The notes: generated by a model from the letters alone, not told the origin. DNA of 7,602 nt from Candidatus Bathyarchaeota archaeon (GCA_026015225.1 JAOZGV010000146.1:1-7602), one strand, 5' to 3'. Counted from the stretch's first letter, positions 1-5,724 are shown. Program-made: numbers and translations.

Positions 1-17
1 TTCGCCCACGAGTTAAC

Positions 18-209
18 CTAATATAAAGCTCCCGAAATCACCAATATACCGAATCCAAATATTACAATCGCCCACCAAAGTTTTTCTAAGTTTACCCCCT
101 ACATCTCCTCAGGAAGAAACTGACCAACACCTGCTAAAATTATTAATATTCCGATAAATAAGGCAAAGATTGCTCCACCGCGGGGAAGGCTAAAACATTC
201 TTCTTCCAT
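18..209 (-). pseudogene. Small two-helix membrane protein interrupted by in-frame TAG
   Basis: Reading the minus strand from ATG at 209 gives MEEECFSLPRGGAIFALF and a first hydrophobic helix (about residues 11-29), ending at PEEM before TAG at 99-101. The same frame continues without a shift as GVNLEKLWWAIVIFGFGILV and SGALY, a second helix, to a second TAG at 18-20. Helix, short polar linker with Trp, helix, then a terminal Tyr is the usual plan of small archaeal two-TM proteins, and the gene at 1351-1551 has the same plan. The continuity suggests one roughly 63-codon gene with an amber codon in the linker. It could be a recent pseudogene, a sequencing error or readthrough. TAG ends several other genes here, so a special meaning for TAG is not favoured. 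No clear Shine-Dalgarno precedes the ATG. Function unknown. Confidence 0.5.
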
Positions 210-306
210 TCGCTTAGACAATTTTTTCAACCTGGTTCTACTTTTTAAAATAATTTTTTTTAAGATTTTCTATAAGCAACGATCGTTTTTGACTAACATT
301 AATTTA
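210..306. other. AT-rich intergenic stretch, no gene seen
   Basis: Between the broken membrane gene and the (GC)n repeat there is only AT-rich sequence with runs of A and T. On the minus strand TTATAGAAA (near 270-277) and ATTATTTTAAAAAG (near 241-254) could serve as TATA elements for the membrane gene that starts at 209, but neither is spaced convincingly. No open frame of note was found. Confidence 0.3.
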
Positions 307-326
307 GCGCGCGCGTTTCCATGCTA
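307..326 (-). repeat. Stop-codon-associated (GC)n repeat, copy A
   Basis: On the minus strand the stop of the zinc-ribbon gene opens the string TAGCATGGAAACGCGCGCGC. It closely matches copy B at 3019-3038 (TAGCATGAAAGCGCGCGCTT) and more loosely copy C at 1962-1981. The alternating G/C tract (307-315) begins 8 nt after the stop and stands out in AT-rich intergenic DNA. Function unknown: a 3'-end element, protein-binding site or small dispersed repeat are all possible. No T-run follows it. Confidence 0.6.
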
Positions 327-455
327 TTGATCCTGATGGCAGCAACAAGAAGAGTGGCTATGAGCTTTAGTCATAGTATCAACCTTCTTACCACACTCAT
401 GACAGTATTCAGCATCCTCAGGAATCTCCATCCCACATTTCATACAAAAAGGCAT
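324..455 (-). CDS. 43-aa zinc-ribbon protein with Cys/His-rich tail
   Basis: A short gene reading MPFCMKCGMEIPEDAEYCHE and onward to a TAG stop. It holds a zinc-ribbon pattern: C4-x2-C7 and C18-x2-C21, each CxxC followed by Gly, as in the zinc-ribbon domains that often cap archaeal proteins. The last dozen residues, HSHSSCCCHQDQ, hold three adjacent Cys and three His, a second likely soft-metal or metalloid site. ATG at 455 is preceded by a strong GGGAGGG Shine-Dalgarno (about 464-470), and the gene begins 26 bp after the arsM stop, so it is very probably the last gene of the arsM operon. A role in binding or delivering As(III), or protecting against it, is an inference from context and the tail. 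The family is not recognised beyond the zinc ribbon. Confidence 0.75.
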   Translation of the reverse strand: MPFCMKCGMEIPEDAEYCHECGKKVDTMTKAHSHSSCCCHQDQ

Positions 456-481
456 ATTTATTTCCCTCCCTATGCTGCCAT

Positions 482-1312
482 TTAATCCTGTTTTATTCCT
501 TGAACTTTTATACTTACAACCGAGCTTGCACTCTCTTTTATCGTCTCGGACGGTATGTTTAGTTTTTCGATTATTGTTTTTCCCGTAGAATTGTTGACTA
601 TTAACTCAACAGGAAAATGAGTATCATCGATAACATTAATTTGCTGAAAACCTGCTTTTTCTATCAATTGTAAATACTCGTCCTTCTTTATCGCGCCAGA
701 GAGACATCCCACATATGCATCAACGTTATTCTTTATGAAATCGGGCAGTTCCTTTAATAATACTACATCTGAGATCATCAGTTTTCCTCCAGGTTTCAGC
801 ACCCTGAAAGCTTCTGTGAAGACCTTTGCTTTATCAGGAGAGAGATTGATCACACAATTTGAGATAATCACATCAACCGAATTATCAGCAACAGGTAGAT
901 TCTCGATCTCTCCAAGCCGAAATTCCACATTGGTATAATTTCCTTTCTTAGCATTTTTTCTTGCTTTTTCAATCATTTCCGGAGTCATGTCTACACCAAT
1001 AACTTTTCCTTTCTCACCAACTTTTCGGGCTGCAAGAAAACAGTCAAAACCCGCGCCAGCACCAAGATCTATCACCGTTTCACCTTCACGTAAAGAAGCG
1101 AGAGCGACCGGGTTTCCACAACCGAGACCTAAATTTGATCCTTCTGGAACCGTTTGAAGATCTTCATCCGTATACCCTATCTTCTTGCTGACATCTTGAG
1201 CTGCAATAATGCCTTCACAACACGAATTTGCAGGAGCGCAACTGGAGCTTTCCTGTTTAGCTATTGTAGCATACCCTTCTCTAACAACTTTTCTTACCTT
1301 ATCATCTTCCAT
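482..1312 (-). CDS. arsM: Arsenite S-adenosylmethionine methyltransferase ArsM
   Basis: A 276-residue class I SAM methyltransferase of the ArsM/AS3MT type, which methylates As(III) to methylated and often volatile arsenicals in the cytoplasm using thiol cofactors. Sequence support: the pre-SAM signature EGSNLGLGCGNP (57-68), SAM-binding motif I DLGAGAGFD (82-90), acidic residue D108 closing strand 2, SNCVINLS (151-158), the FRVLKPGGKLMISD motif (169-182) and GCLSGA (202-207). The three Cys expected to bind As(III), C65, C153 and C203, are all present. Extra Cys at 25, 31 and 32 form an N-terminal cluster seen in many ArsM proteins. ATG at 1312 is fixed by a strong AGGAGGT (1319-1325). It lies between a small membrane-protein gene upstream and a zinc-ribbon gene downstream, with a Cys-rich PadR regulator divergent. 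Length and motifs are complete. Confidence 0.95.
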   Translation of the reverse strand: MEDDKVRKVVREGYATIAKQESSSCAPANSCCEGIIAAQDVSKKIGYTDEDLQTVPEGSNLGLGCGNPVALASLREGETVIDLGAGAGFDCFLAARKVGEKGKVIGVDMTPEMIEKARKNAKKGNYTNVEFRLGEIENLPVADNSVDVIISNCVINLSPDKAKVFTEAFRVLKPGGKLMISDVVLLKELPDFIKNNVDAYVGCLSGAIKKDEYLQLIEKAGFQQINVIDDTHFPVELIVNNSTGKTIIEKLNIPSETIKESASSVVSIKVQGIKQD

Positions 1313-1350
1313 TTCAACACCTCCTAATGGATCTATTATTATCTAACTAT

Positions 1351-1551
1351 CTATCGGTAGAGCTTTCTGATTGCTGACACTAAGATTGCTATTCCTATCC
1401 AAATTGCTATTACTGGCCAGAAAGGGAATTCAAATTGCCACCATCCAACCTCTTTTCCAAGCCAAATAAAGGCACTGATTAAAATAATGAATCCAATTAC
1501 CCCCCAAAAGATTGCGTCATCCCTTTCTTTCGCAGTTACTTTACAAAACAT
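1351..1551 (-). CDS. Small two-helix membrane protein, first gene of arsM operon
   Basis: A 66-residue protein with a short basic/acidic N-terminus (MFCKVTAKERDD), a hydrophobic helix at about 13-32, a linker rich in Trp and Phe (GKEVGWWQFEFPFWP, 32-46) and a second helix at about 44-61, ending in basic residues (RKLYR). This matches the LiaF-like two-TM layout common in small archaeal membrane proteins. No catalytic residues are visible. ATG at 1551 is preceded by AGGTGA in good position. The gene ends 38 bp before the arsM ATG and is the first gene downstream of the divergent regulatory region, so it should share control with arsM. Its role is unknown. The link to arsenic is by context only. 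Confidence 0.75.
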   Translation of the reverse strand: MFCKVTAKERDDAIFWGVIGFIILISAFIWLGKEVGWWQFEFPFWPVIAIWIGIAILVSAIRKLYR

Positions 1552-1567
1552 CTATTCACCTTATTCT

Positions 1568-1624
1568 ATTGGATACCCAATATTTAGAATTCAAAGTATT
1601 TAAATATATTGGTCACCCAATATA
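1568..1624. promoter_or_regulatory. Divergent promoter with paired inverted-repeat operators and palindromic TATA box
   Basis: Two inverted repeats share the form ATTGGNNACCCAAT: 1568-1581 (ATTGGATACCCAAT) and 1608-1621 (ATTGGTCACCCAAT), exactly 40 bp apart. The right one extends to 8-bp arms, TATATTGGTCACCCAATATA (1605-1624). Between them TATTTAAATA (1597-1606) is a perfect palindrome and a good archaeal TATA box that could work in both directions. It lies about 27 bp before the regulator's ATG at 1629, which fits a leaderless transcript. The left repeat sits about where the leftward transcript would start. Likely operators of the adjacent PadR protein, repressing both itself and the arsM operon; the binding protein is inferred. 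Confidence 0.7.
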
Positions 1625-1628
1625 ATGC

Positions 1629-1964
1629 ATGAGTAAGAAGAATGCATGTTGTCCAGAGATTGACATTCCTACCTGTTGTGACATGCGTGGAATGCTTTCA
1701 TTCCTTATACTTTGGCTATTGACCAAAAGGTCAATGTATGGACAAGAAATAGCGGAAGAGTTAGCTAAGATGAGAGGGACCAAACCCACACCAGGAACTA
1801 TCTATCCTGCACTAAAAGAATTAAGAATAAAAGGACTGATTAAAGCAAAAAAGGAAGGAAAAAATGTAATCTATAGTCTCACCGATAGTGGAAAAAATGG
1901 TATAGACGAAGCCTGTAAATATTTTTGTTCTTCATTTGGAGAAATTTTTCAAGAATACAAATAA
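1629..1964 (+). CDS. PadR-family regulator with Cys pairs, candidate arsenic sensor
   Basis: A 111-residue PadR-type winged-helix regulator. From about residue 21 it reads GMLSFLILWLL, then MYGQEIAEELAKM, PTPGTIYPALKEL (recognition helix region) and a wing ending NVIYSLTDSGK, all typical of PadR. It is short and lacks the large C-terminal dimerisation domain of classical PadR. The N-terminus carries two Cys pairs, C7-C8 and C16-C17, in NACCPEIDIPTCCDMRG, and the C-terminal helix has C96 and C100 (CKYFC). Such spacing could bind a soft metal or As(III). It lies divergent to the arsM operon across paired operators, so an arsenic-responsive autorepressor is the likely role (inference). The start is probably leaderless, from ATG 1629; ATG at 1625 is out of frame. 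Confidence 0.88.
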   Translation: MSKKNACCPEIDIPTCCDMRGMLSFLILWLLTKRSMYGQEIAEELAKMRGTKPTPGTIYPALKELRIKGLIKAKKEGKNVIYSLTDSGKNGIDEACKYFCSSFGEIFQEYK

Positions 1965-1983
1965 GAGAAAAGCGCGCGCGCTT
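1962..1983 (+). repeat. Stop-codon-associated (GC)n repeat, copy C
   Basis: The stop of the PadR gene begins TAAGAGAAAAGCGCGCGCGC, and the tract closes as the perfect 14-bp palindrome AAGCGCGCGCGCTT (1970-1983). The G/C tract starts 7 nt after the stop, the same distance as copy B. As RNA it could fold into AAGCG/CGCTT with a CGCG loop. It also marks the point where the truncated methyltransferase begins, so it could be a recombination junction. Confidence 0.55.
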
Positions 1984-2273
1984 ATCTGATAGTTTCAGGA
2001 TGGAGAAAAATTTACAGTGCTAAAGGTCGATTTGTTGATGCTGGAATCTATCGCCGGTTAAAGCATCCTCAATATTTGGGTTTTATCCTGTTAACCTTCG
2101 GTTGGCTGATCCATTGGTCACCCCTCATTACAGCTATCTTGTGGCCCATCTTAACCACATCATATTATAAGTTAGTGGAGGAAGAAGAATCGCAACTTAG
2201 AGTTAAATTCGGAAAGGAATACCAAGATTACACCAAAAAAGTTCCAATGTTTATACTGAGAATAAAATTTTGA
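1983..2273 (+). pseudogene. C-terminal fragment of ICMT/PEMT-like membrane methyltransferase
   Basis: The open frame that follows the PadR stop has no ATG or GTG before the conserved part; the first possible start, TTG at 2076, lies inside the domain. From about 1983 it reads YLIVSGWRKIYSAKG, then GIYRRLKHPQYLGF, a two-pass hydrophobic stretch, and EEEESQLRVKFGKEYQDY with VPMF near the end. This is the SAM-binding C-terminal half of isoprenylcysteine carboxyl methyltransferase/PEMT-type membrane enzymes (G-x-Y-x3-RHPxYxG, then E-E, then G-x2-Y-x2-Y). The N-terminal membrane helices are missing. The loss point coincides with a (GC)n repeat. It is most likely a truncated gene; a product from TTG 2076 would lack the RHP motif. 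It lies 25 bp before a complete member of the same superfamily. Confidence 0.65.
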
Positions 2274-2298
2274 ATGAAAAAGAACGTGTGCTGTAAAA

Positions 2299-3021
2299 AT
2301 GAAAGAGTGGAAAAATATGACAGAGAATAAAAAAGGATTGAGAAAAATCGGAGTTAGGACCATTCTAAGAATTCCTTTATTCATAATTTTAACGGCTGTA
2401 ATTCTGTTTGTCTCCGCAGGTCGTATTGACATTCCCAGAGCGTGGATTTACATTGGTATGATATCCATATACTATCCTATAATTATGGCAATTATGTATA
2501 GAATTAATCCAGAACTCATTATTCAAAGAGCGCGTGGTATAAGGAAGGATACTAAATCATGGGATAAAGTCTTGATGCCAGCAGCTGTTCTCATAGTATA
2601 TATTCAGCTTGCTATAATCGGATTAGATGTAGGCAGATTCCAATGGTCAAATCTTGGTATCCATTTTACAGTTCCAGGGGTCATACTATACATTATCGCC
2701 GCTTTTTTTGGTAGTTGGGCAGTGATAACAAATCCGCATTTTGAACCAACGGTTCGAATCCAGAAAGAGAGAGATCATCAAGTGATAACAAAAGGACCAT
2801 ATAAAATTGTAAGACATCCAGGTTATCTTGTGACAATTCTATTCCCTATATCGATTTCATTCATTATAGGCTCCGTTATCGGATTAATTCCTGCAGCAAT
2901 TAATATTCTTTTGATAATAATCCGTACTTACTTGGAAGATAAAACACTCATTAACGAGTTGGATGGATACTCCGAATACGCAAAAAAGACAAAATATAGG
3001 CTTTTTCCCCGCATTTGGTAG
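2299..3021 (+). CDS. ICMT-like integral membrane S-methyltransferase
   Basis: A 240-residue membrane protein of the isoprenylcysteine carboxyl methyltransferase superfamily, which uses SAM to methylate small or lipid-linked substrates at the membrane. Helices are visible at about 22-40, 48-66, 92-110, 126-145 and 178-208. The N-terminal half has GRIDIPRAWIY, NPELIIQRAR and SWDKVLMP, typical of prokaryotic members. The cofactor motif GPYKIVRHPGYL lies at 166-177, followed by YLEDKTLINELDGYSEYAKK (211-230) and a terminal RLFPRIW. The substrate is unknown; archaea and bacteria use this fold for thiols and other targets, and proximity to arsM suggests a stress-related methylation (inference). The start is uncertain: ATG 2299 has no clear Shine-Dalgarno, while ATG 2317 has GAGTGG before it. 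The gene ends in copy B of the (GC)n repeat, converging on the Isc operon. Confidence 0.85.
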   Translation: MKEWKNMTENKKGLRKIGVRTILRIPLFIILTAVILFVSAGRIDIPRAWIYIGMISIYYPIIMAIMYRINPELIIQRARGIRKDTKSWDKVLMPAAVLIVYIQLAIIGLDVGRFQWSNLGIHFTVPGVILYIIAAFFGSWAVITNPHFEPTVRIQKERDHQVITKGPYKIVRHPGYLVTILFPISISFIIGSVIGLIPAAINILLIIIRTYLEDKTLINELDGYSEYAKKTKYRLFPRIW

Positions 3022-3038
3022 CATGAAAGCGCGCGCTT
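3019..3038 (+). repeat. Stop-codon-associated (GC)n repeat, copy B, between convergent genes
   Basis: TAGCATGAAAGCGCGCGCTT starts at the methyltransferase stop. It includes the 12-bp palindrome AAGCGCGCGCTT (3027-3038), whose right end overlaps the TAA stop (3037-3039) of the convergent regulator gene. The 15-bp gap between the two convergent genes is therefore almost entirely this element. A shared 3'-end or termination element is possible, but there is no T-rich tail on either side close by. Confidence 0.6.
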
Positions 3039-3384
3039 AGGTAGTCTTAAAAATTTTCGAAATGATACCGTCTTCAATGAGAGATATACATAGCTCACAG
3101 AACAATGGCATATCATTAATGGAAGGACTTTTGTCATTTACTAAATTTTCGACATATCTATCTACGTAATTTTTAATTTTAGGCACTCTCTTGATTTGAT
3201 TAATTTTTCTAATTCCGCGTTTTGAATAGAGATAATGACTTATTGATGCTTGGGTTATTCCCAGCTTTTTGGCAGCTGCGGCTTGAGTGAAATTATGTTT
3301 TTTTATCAATCTCTTGGCAACTAGTAAACGAAATGTTGGTAATATATATTGTACTATATATTCGCATGGTGGTTTTAAAGTCAT
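3037..3384 (-). CDS. XRE-like regulator (COG2522 type) with PPC and CxxC, last gene of Isc operon
   Basis: A 115-residue helix-turn-helix regulator. The HTH is at about 31-57: FTQAAAAKKLGITQASISHY followed by KRG. The N-terminus MTLKPPCEYIVQYILPTFR and the C-terminal PLFCELCISLIEDG match the short archaeal regulators grouped as COG2522. It is a paralogue of the gene at 5357-5710; both share PPC near residue 6-7, the HTH followed by KRG, and a CxxC about 90 residues later (C7, C96 and C99 here). Three conserved Cys could hold an Fe-S cluster or metal, which would suit control of iron-sulfur genes (inference). ATG at 3384 overlaps the iscU stop by one base (TGATG), so translation is coupled. 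A TTG one codon upstream is less likely to be the start. Confidence 0.8.
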   Translation of the reverse strand: MTLKPPCEYIVQYILPTFRLLVAKRLIKKHNFTQAAAAKKLGITQASISHYLYSKRGIRKINQIKRVPKIKNYVDRYVENLVNDKSPSINDMPLFCELCISLIEDGIISKIFKTT

Positions 3385-3815
3385 CAAATCACTACATCCT
3401 CACTTTGCAACTTTTTCGATTTATAATCCTTAATGGCAGCATGTAATGCATCTGCAGCTAGATTACTGCAATGCATTTTAATGGGTGGTAATCCATCTAA
3501 GGAATCAGCGACATTATTGCGGGTAATCTTCATTGCTTCATCAATGGTTTTACCTTTTGCAAGTTCAGTAACCATCGAAGAAGTTGCGATTGCTGCTACA
3601 CACCCAAAAGTCTGGAATTTAATATCTTTGATAATCTCTTCTCCTTTTTCGCTTTCGCTAACTTTGATATAAATCCGCATAACATCTCCACATAAGGGAT
3701 TGCCCACTTTACCTATTCCATCAGCCTCATTCATTTCTCCTAGGTTATGGGGATTCCTAAAATGATTCATTACTTCTTTTGAATATGGACATGTTACATC
3801 TCTCATGCTACTCAC
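3384..3815 (-). CDS. iscU: Iron-sulfur cluster scaffold IscU
   Basis: A 143-residue IscU/NifU-N scaffold on which [2Fe-2S] and [4Fe-4S] clusters are built from sulfur delivered by IscS. All ligand motifs are present: NPLCGD (C42, D44), FGCVAAIATSS (C72) and IKMHCSNLAADAL (H115, C116). The N-terminal YSKEVMNHFRNPHNLGE (11-27) is characteristic of the family. Length is normal, with a short acidic C-terminal tail. The upstream neighbour is iscS: its TAG stop overlaps a GTG start at 3815 by one base. A start at ATG 3806 (residue 4), preceded by GTGAG, is equally plausible. The downstream regulator overlaps its stop. The stop is TGA. Confidence 0.95.
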   Translation of the reverse strand: MSSMRDVTCPYSKEVMNHFRNPHNLGEMNEADGIGKVGNPLCGDVMRIYIKVSESEKGEEIIKDIKFQTFGCVAAIATSSMVTELAKGKTIDEAMKITRNNVADSLDGLPPIKMHCSNLAADALHAAIKDYKSKKLQSEDVVI

Positions 3816-5011
3816 TATGTTCGTATATTTTTTTCAAAATTGTTTTCAGAATTCCAATCTCTTTTAAAAGGTGATATTTTTCTTAGTTTTTCAACGGATT
3901 TGGGTAAAACATTCAAAACATATTCTACATCTTCAGCAGTATTATATTTTCCAAGGGATAATCGTAGTGAACCATGAGCTTCTTCAGGTTTTAGTCCAAT
4001 TGCAAGCAAGACATGGCTGGCTTTTAAAGATTTTGAAGAGCATGCAGAACCCGTACTTGCTGAGACGCCATTTAGACTTAGATCCATCATTAATGATTCG
4101 CCCTCGATGAACTTAAACCAAAAGTTTGCATTATTTGGGAGGCGTAATTCTGAGTGCCCATTTAAGTGTGCATCTTCAATCTTAATAACTTCCTTAATTA
4201 GAATTGTTCTTAGCTTCGTTAGATTACGCATTTCGGTTGGCATCTCTCCCTTCCGCAATTCAACTGCTTTACCAAAGCCTACAATTCCAGCAATATTCTC
4301 AGTACTACTACGTAAGCCGAACTCATGTTTACCACCGTGAATTAATGGTTCAATTTTAACATCATCTCTAACATATAGGCAGCCAACTCCTTTTGGACCA
4401 TATAATTTATGTGCGGATGTAGAAAGCAAATCAACATTCATCTTTTCAATATCAATCGATATTTTTCCAAAGGTCTGTACTGCATCCGTATGAAAATAAA
4501 CATCGTTTTCTTTGCATATTCTCCCAATTTCATCAATCGGTTCGATCGTACCTATTTCATTGTTTGCATGCATAATTGAAACTAGGATCGTATCTTTTCT
4601 GATAGCAGTCTCTACTGCCGAAGGATCGACTAATCCTGATTTATCGACTGGTAGAATAGTAAGATCGAATCCTTGCTTTTCTAACCACTCACATGGTTCT
4701 AGCACAGCATGATGTTCAATCGAGGATGTGATTATATGTTTGCCTTTAAATCTGTTAGCAAAAGCAACTCCTTTTATTGCAAGATTATCTGCTTCGCTTC
4801 CACTTCCAGTAAAAACTATTTCGTTGTTTTTCGCATTAATTGAATCTGCTAATATATGCCTGGAATTATCTAGAGCATTTTTTGCATCCTGACCATATGA
4901 GTGCATAGATGACGCATTACCATATTTTTTTGAGAAGAATGGTTTCATTGCTTCAAGTACACGATCATCTACAGGTGTAGTTGCTGCATAATCCATGTAT
5001 ACTTTTCGCAA
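3815..5011 (-). CDS. iscS: Cysteine desulfurase IscS/NifS
   Basis: A 398-residue PLP-dependent cysteine desulfurase that turns cysteine into alanine plus an enzyme-bound persulfide for Fe-S assembly and sulfur carriers. Motifs: start MRKVYMDYAATTPVD, GSEADNLAIKG (71-81), EHHAVLEP with H100 over the cofactor, NNEIGT (150-155), HTDAVQ with D176 and Q179, SAHKLYGPKG with PLP lysine K202, and HGGKHEFGLRSSTEN. The mobile loop carries the catalytic cysteine C324 in STGSACSSKS, the layout of group I enzymes. The start is TTG at 5011, where the family's usual N-terminus begins, with AGGGATG just upstream; ATG at 5018 is out of frame. It begins 41 bp after the MoaD-like gene, overlaps iscU by one base, and ends with TAG. 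Confidence 0.95.
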   Translation of the reverse strand: MRKVYMDYAATTPVDDRVLEAMKPFFSKKYGNASSMHSYGQDAKNALDNSRHILADSINAKNNEIVFTGSGSEADNLAIKGVAFANRFKGKHIITSSIEHHAVLEPCEWLEKQGFDLTILPVDKSGLVDPSAVETAIRKDTILVSIMHANNEIGTIEPIDEIGRICKENDVYFHTDAVQTFGKISIDIEKMNVDLLSTSAHKLYGPKGVGCLYVRDDVKIEPLIHGGKHEFGLRSSTENIAGIVGFGKAVELRKGEMPTEMRNLTKLRTILIKEVIKIEDAHLNGHSELRLPNNANFWFKFIEGESLMMDLSLNGVSASTGSACSSKSLKASHVLLAIGLKPEEAHGSLRLSLGKYNTAEDVEYVLNVLPKSVEKLRKISPFKRDWNSENNFEKNIRT

Positions 5012-5052
5012 TGCGCATCCCTAAAATTATTAAAATATATAATCTTGGAGCA
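5012..5052 (-). promoter_or_regulatory. iscS upstream region with ribosome site and possible internal TATA box
   Basis: On the minus strand the gap between the MoaD-like stop and iscS holds ATTATATATTTTAATAATTT (about 5026-5045), a plausible archaeal TATA box roughly 25-30 bp before the TTG start. It is followed by AGGGATG (5016-5022), which can pair with 16S rRNA and supports the TTG at 5011. An internal promoter giving extra iscS-iscU transcript is possible but not shown. Confidence 0.4.
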
Positions 5053-5340
5053 TTATCCGGCCGCTGTGGGCTCAAGTATGGATAATGTGTCCCCATCATT
5101 TATTCTTCTTTTCAAGGCTTCTTCGTTGATTGCACCGATATGATTGTTATTGACTAGGATCATCAGGTGCTTATACCCAAATTCGCCTTTCAGTAAGGTT
5201 TCCAATTTAGGATATTGTTTTGAAAGAGATCCAAGCAAAGATTTTAAGTCACTATCTCGTTCTAGATTTATCTCTACCTTATCCTTTCCTAAGGTTTTTC
5301 TTAAACGAGTATGTAATTTTATTGTTGCTTTTCCCAACAT
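5053..5340 (-). CDS. MoaD/ThiS-family sulfur-carrier-like protein with C-terminal AAG
   Basis: A 95-residue beta-grasp protein of the archaeal MoaD type: KATIKLHTRLRKTLGKDKVE, a helix DLKSLLGSLSKQYP, LMILVNNNHIGAI, and INDGDTLSILEPTAAG at the end. Family members act as sulfur carriers for molybdopterin or tRNA thiolation, or as ubiquitin-like SAMP modifiers, through a C-terminal Gly-Gly activated by an E1-like enzyme. Here the tail is PTAAG, so the penultimate Gly is Ala, which may weaken or change activation. It lies 16 bp downstream of regulator 2, with GAGGT (5345-5349) as ribosome site, and 41 bp upstream of iscS, a natural sulfur donor. I cannot say whether it serves molybdopterin, tRNA or protein targets. 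Confidence 0.85.
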   Translation of the reverse strand: MLGKATIKLHTRLRKTLGKDKVEINLERDSDLKSLLGSLSKQYPKLETLLKGEFGYKHLMILVNNNHIGAINEEALKRRINDGDTLSILEPTAAG

Positions 5341-5356
5341 TCATACCTCGAAAATG

Positions 5357-5710
5357 TTAGAGGTTTTTATCTTTATGATGTAGATTGTCAACTAAACCTT
5401 TGGACCTGATGGTTGTACATATTCCACACAGTCTCTCCATCATATTTTCTGATGGAGCATTATTATTTGCTAAAAATTCTGTAAGTTCCGAAATCATCTT
5501 CATTGTTTCTTCGGAATTTTCTATCTCTTCCAATAATGGATGTCCTCTCTTGCCTTTGAAATATTGGGTTATTGCCGCAGGAGTTAACTCCATTTTTAAT
5601 GACGCATCTATTTTACGCATCTTATGTTTCTCAATAAGGTCTTTCATTACCAATACTCTGATTGCAGGAAGAAGATATTTAACTACAGTCATGCATGGAG
5701 GTTTCAACAT
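5357..5710 (-). CDS. XRE-like regulator (COG2522 type) with PPC and CxxC, first gene of Isc operon
   Basis: A 117-residue regulator paralogous to the one at 3037-3384. It opens MLKPPCMTVVKYLLPAIRVL. Its HTH is around 32-56 (RKIDASLKMELTPAAITQYF then KGKRG), and ERLCGICTTIRSKG lies near the end. The three Cys shared by both paralogues are C6, C95 and C98. It is the first gene of the operon that continues with the MoaD-like gene, iscS, iscU and the second regulator. ATG 5710 is preceded by GAGGG. On the minus strand, TATATTTAAAT at about 5738-5748 is a good TATA box for a short leader. Autoregulation through the TTAACAC repeats just behind this TATA box is likely. A cluster- or metal-sensing role is inferred only from the Cys and the operon. 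Confidence 0.82.
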   Translation of the reverse strand: MLKPPCMTVVKYLLPAIRVLVMKDLIEKHKMRKIDASLKMELTPAAITQYFKGKRGHPLLEEIENSEETMKMISELTEFLANNNAPSENMMERLCGICTTIRSKGLVDNLHHKDKNL

Positions 5711-5724
5711 CTTTCCCTCGATAT

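Noticed and set aside
18..209. Pyrrolysine decoding of the in-frame TAG
   Set aside because: TAG is the stop of many genes here (zinc ribbon, 1351-1551, the methyltransferase, iscS, the GGG MoaD-like gene), so it works as an ordinary stop; no pyl gene or PYLIS-like element was seen.
2274..2330. Mini-ORF MKKNVCCKNERVEKYDRE starting at the fragment's TGA stop, resembling the KKN-x-CC start of PadR
   Set aside because: Only 18 residues, no ribosome site, overlaps the methyltransferase start in another frame; the resemblance is too short to support.
3022..3036. (GC)n palindrome as a classical intrinsic terminator between convergent genes
   Set aside because: The stem is only 4-5 bp as RNA and no T-run follows on either strand, so I list it as a repeat of unknown role.
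3433..5383. Several plus-strand open frames of 66-79 codons opposite iscU, iscS and the MoaD-like gene
   Set aside because: They are antisense to genes with complete conserved motifs, have no recognisable domain and no ribosome sites.
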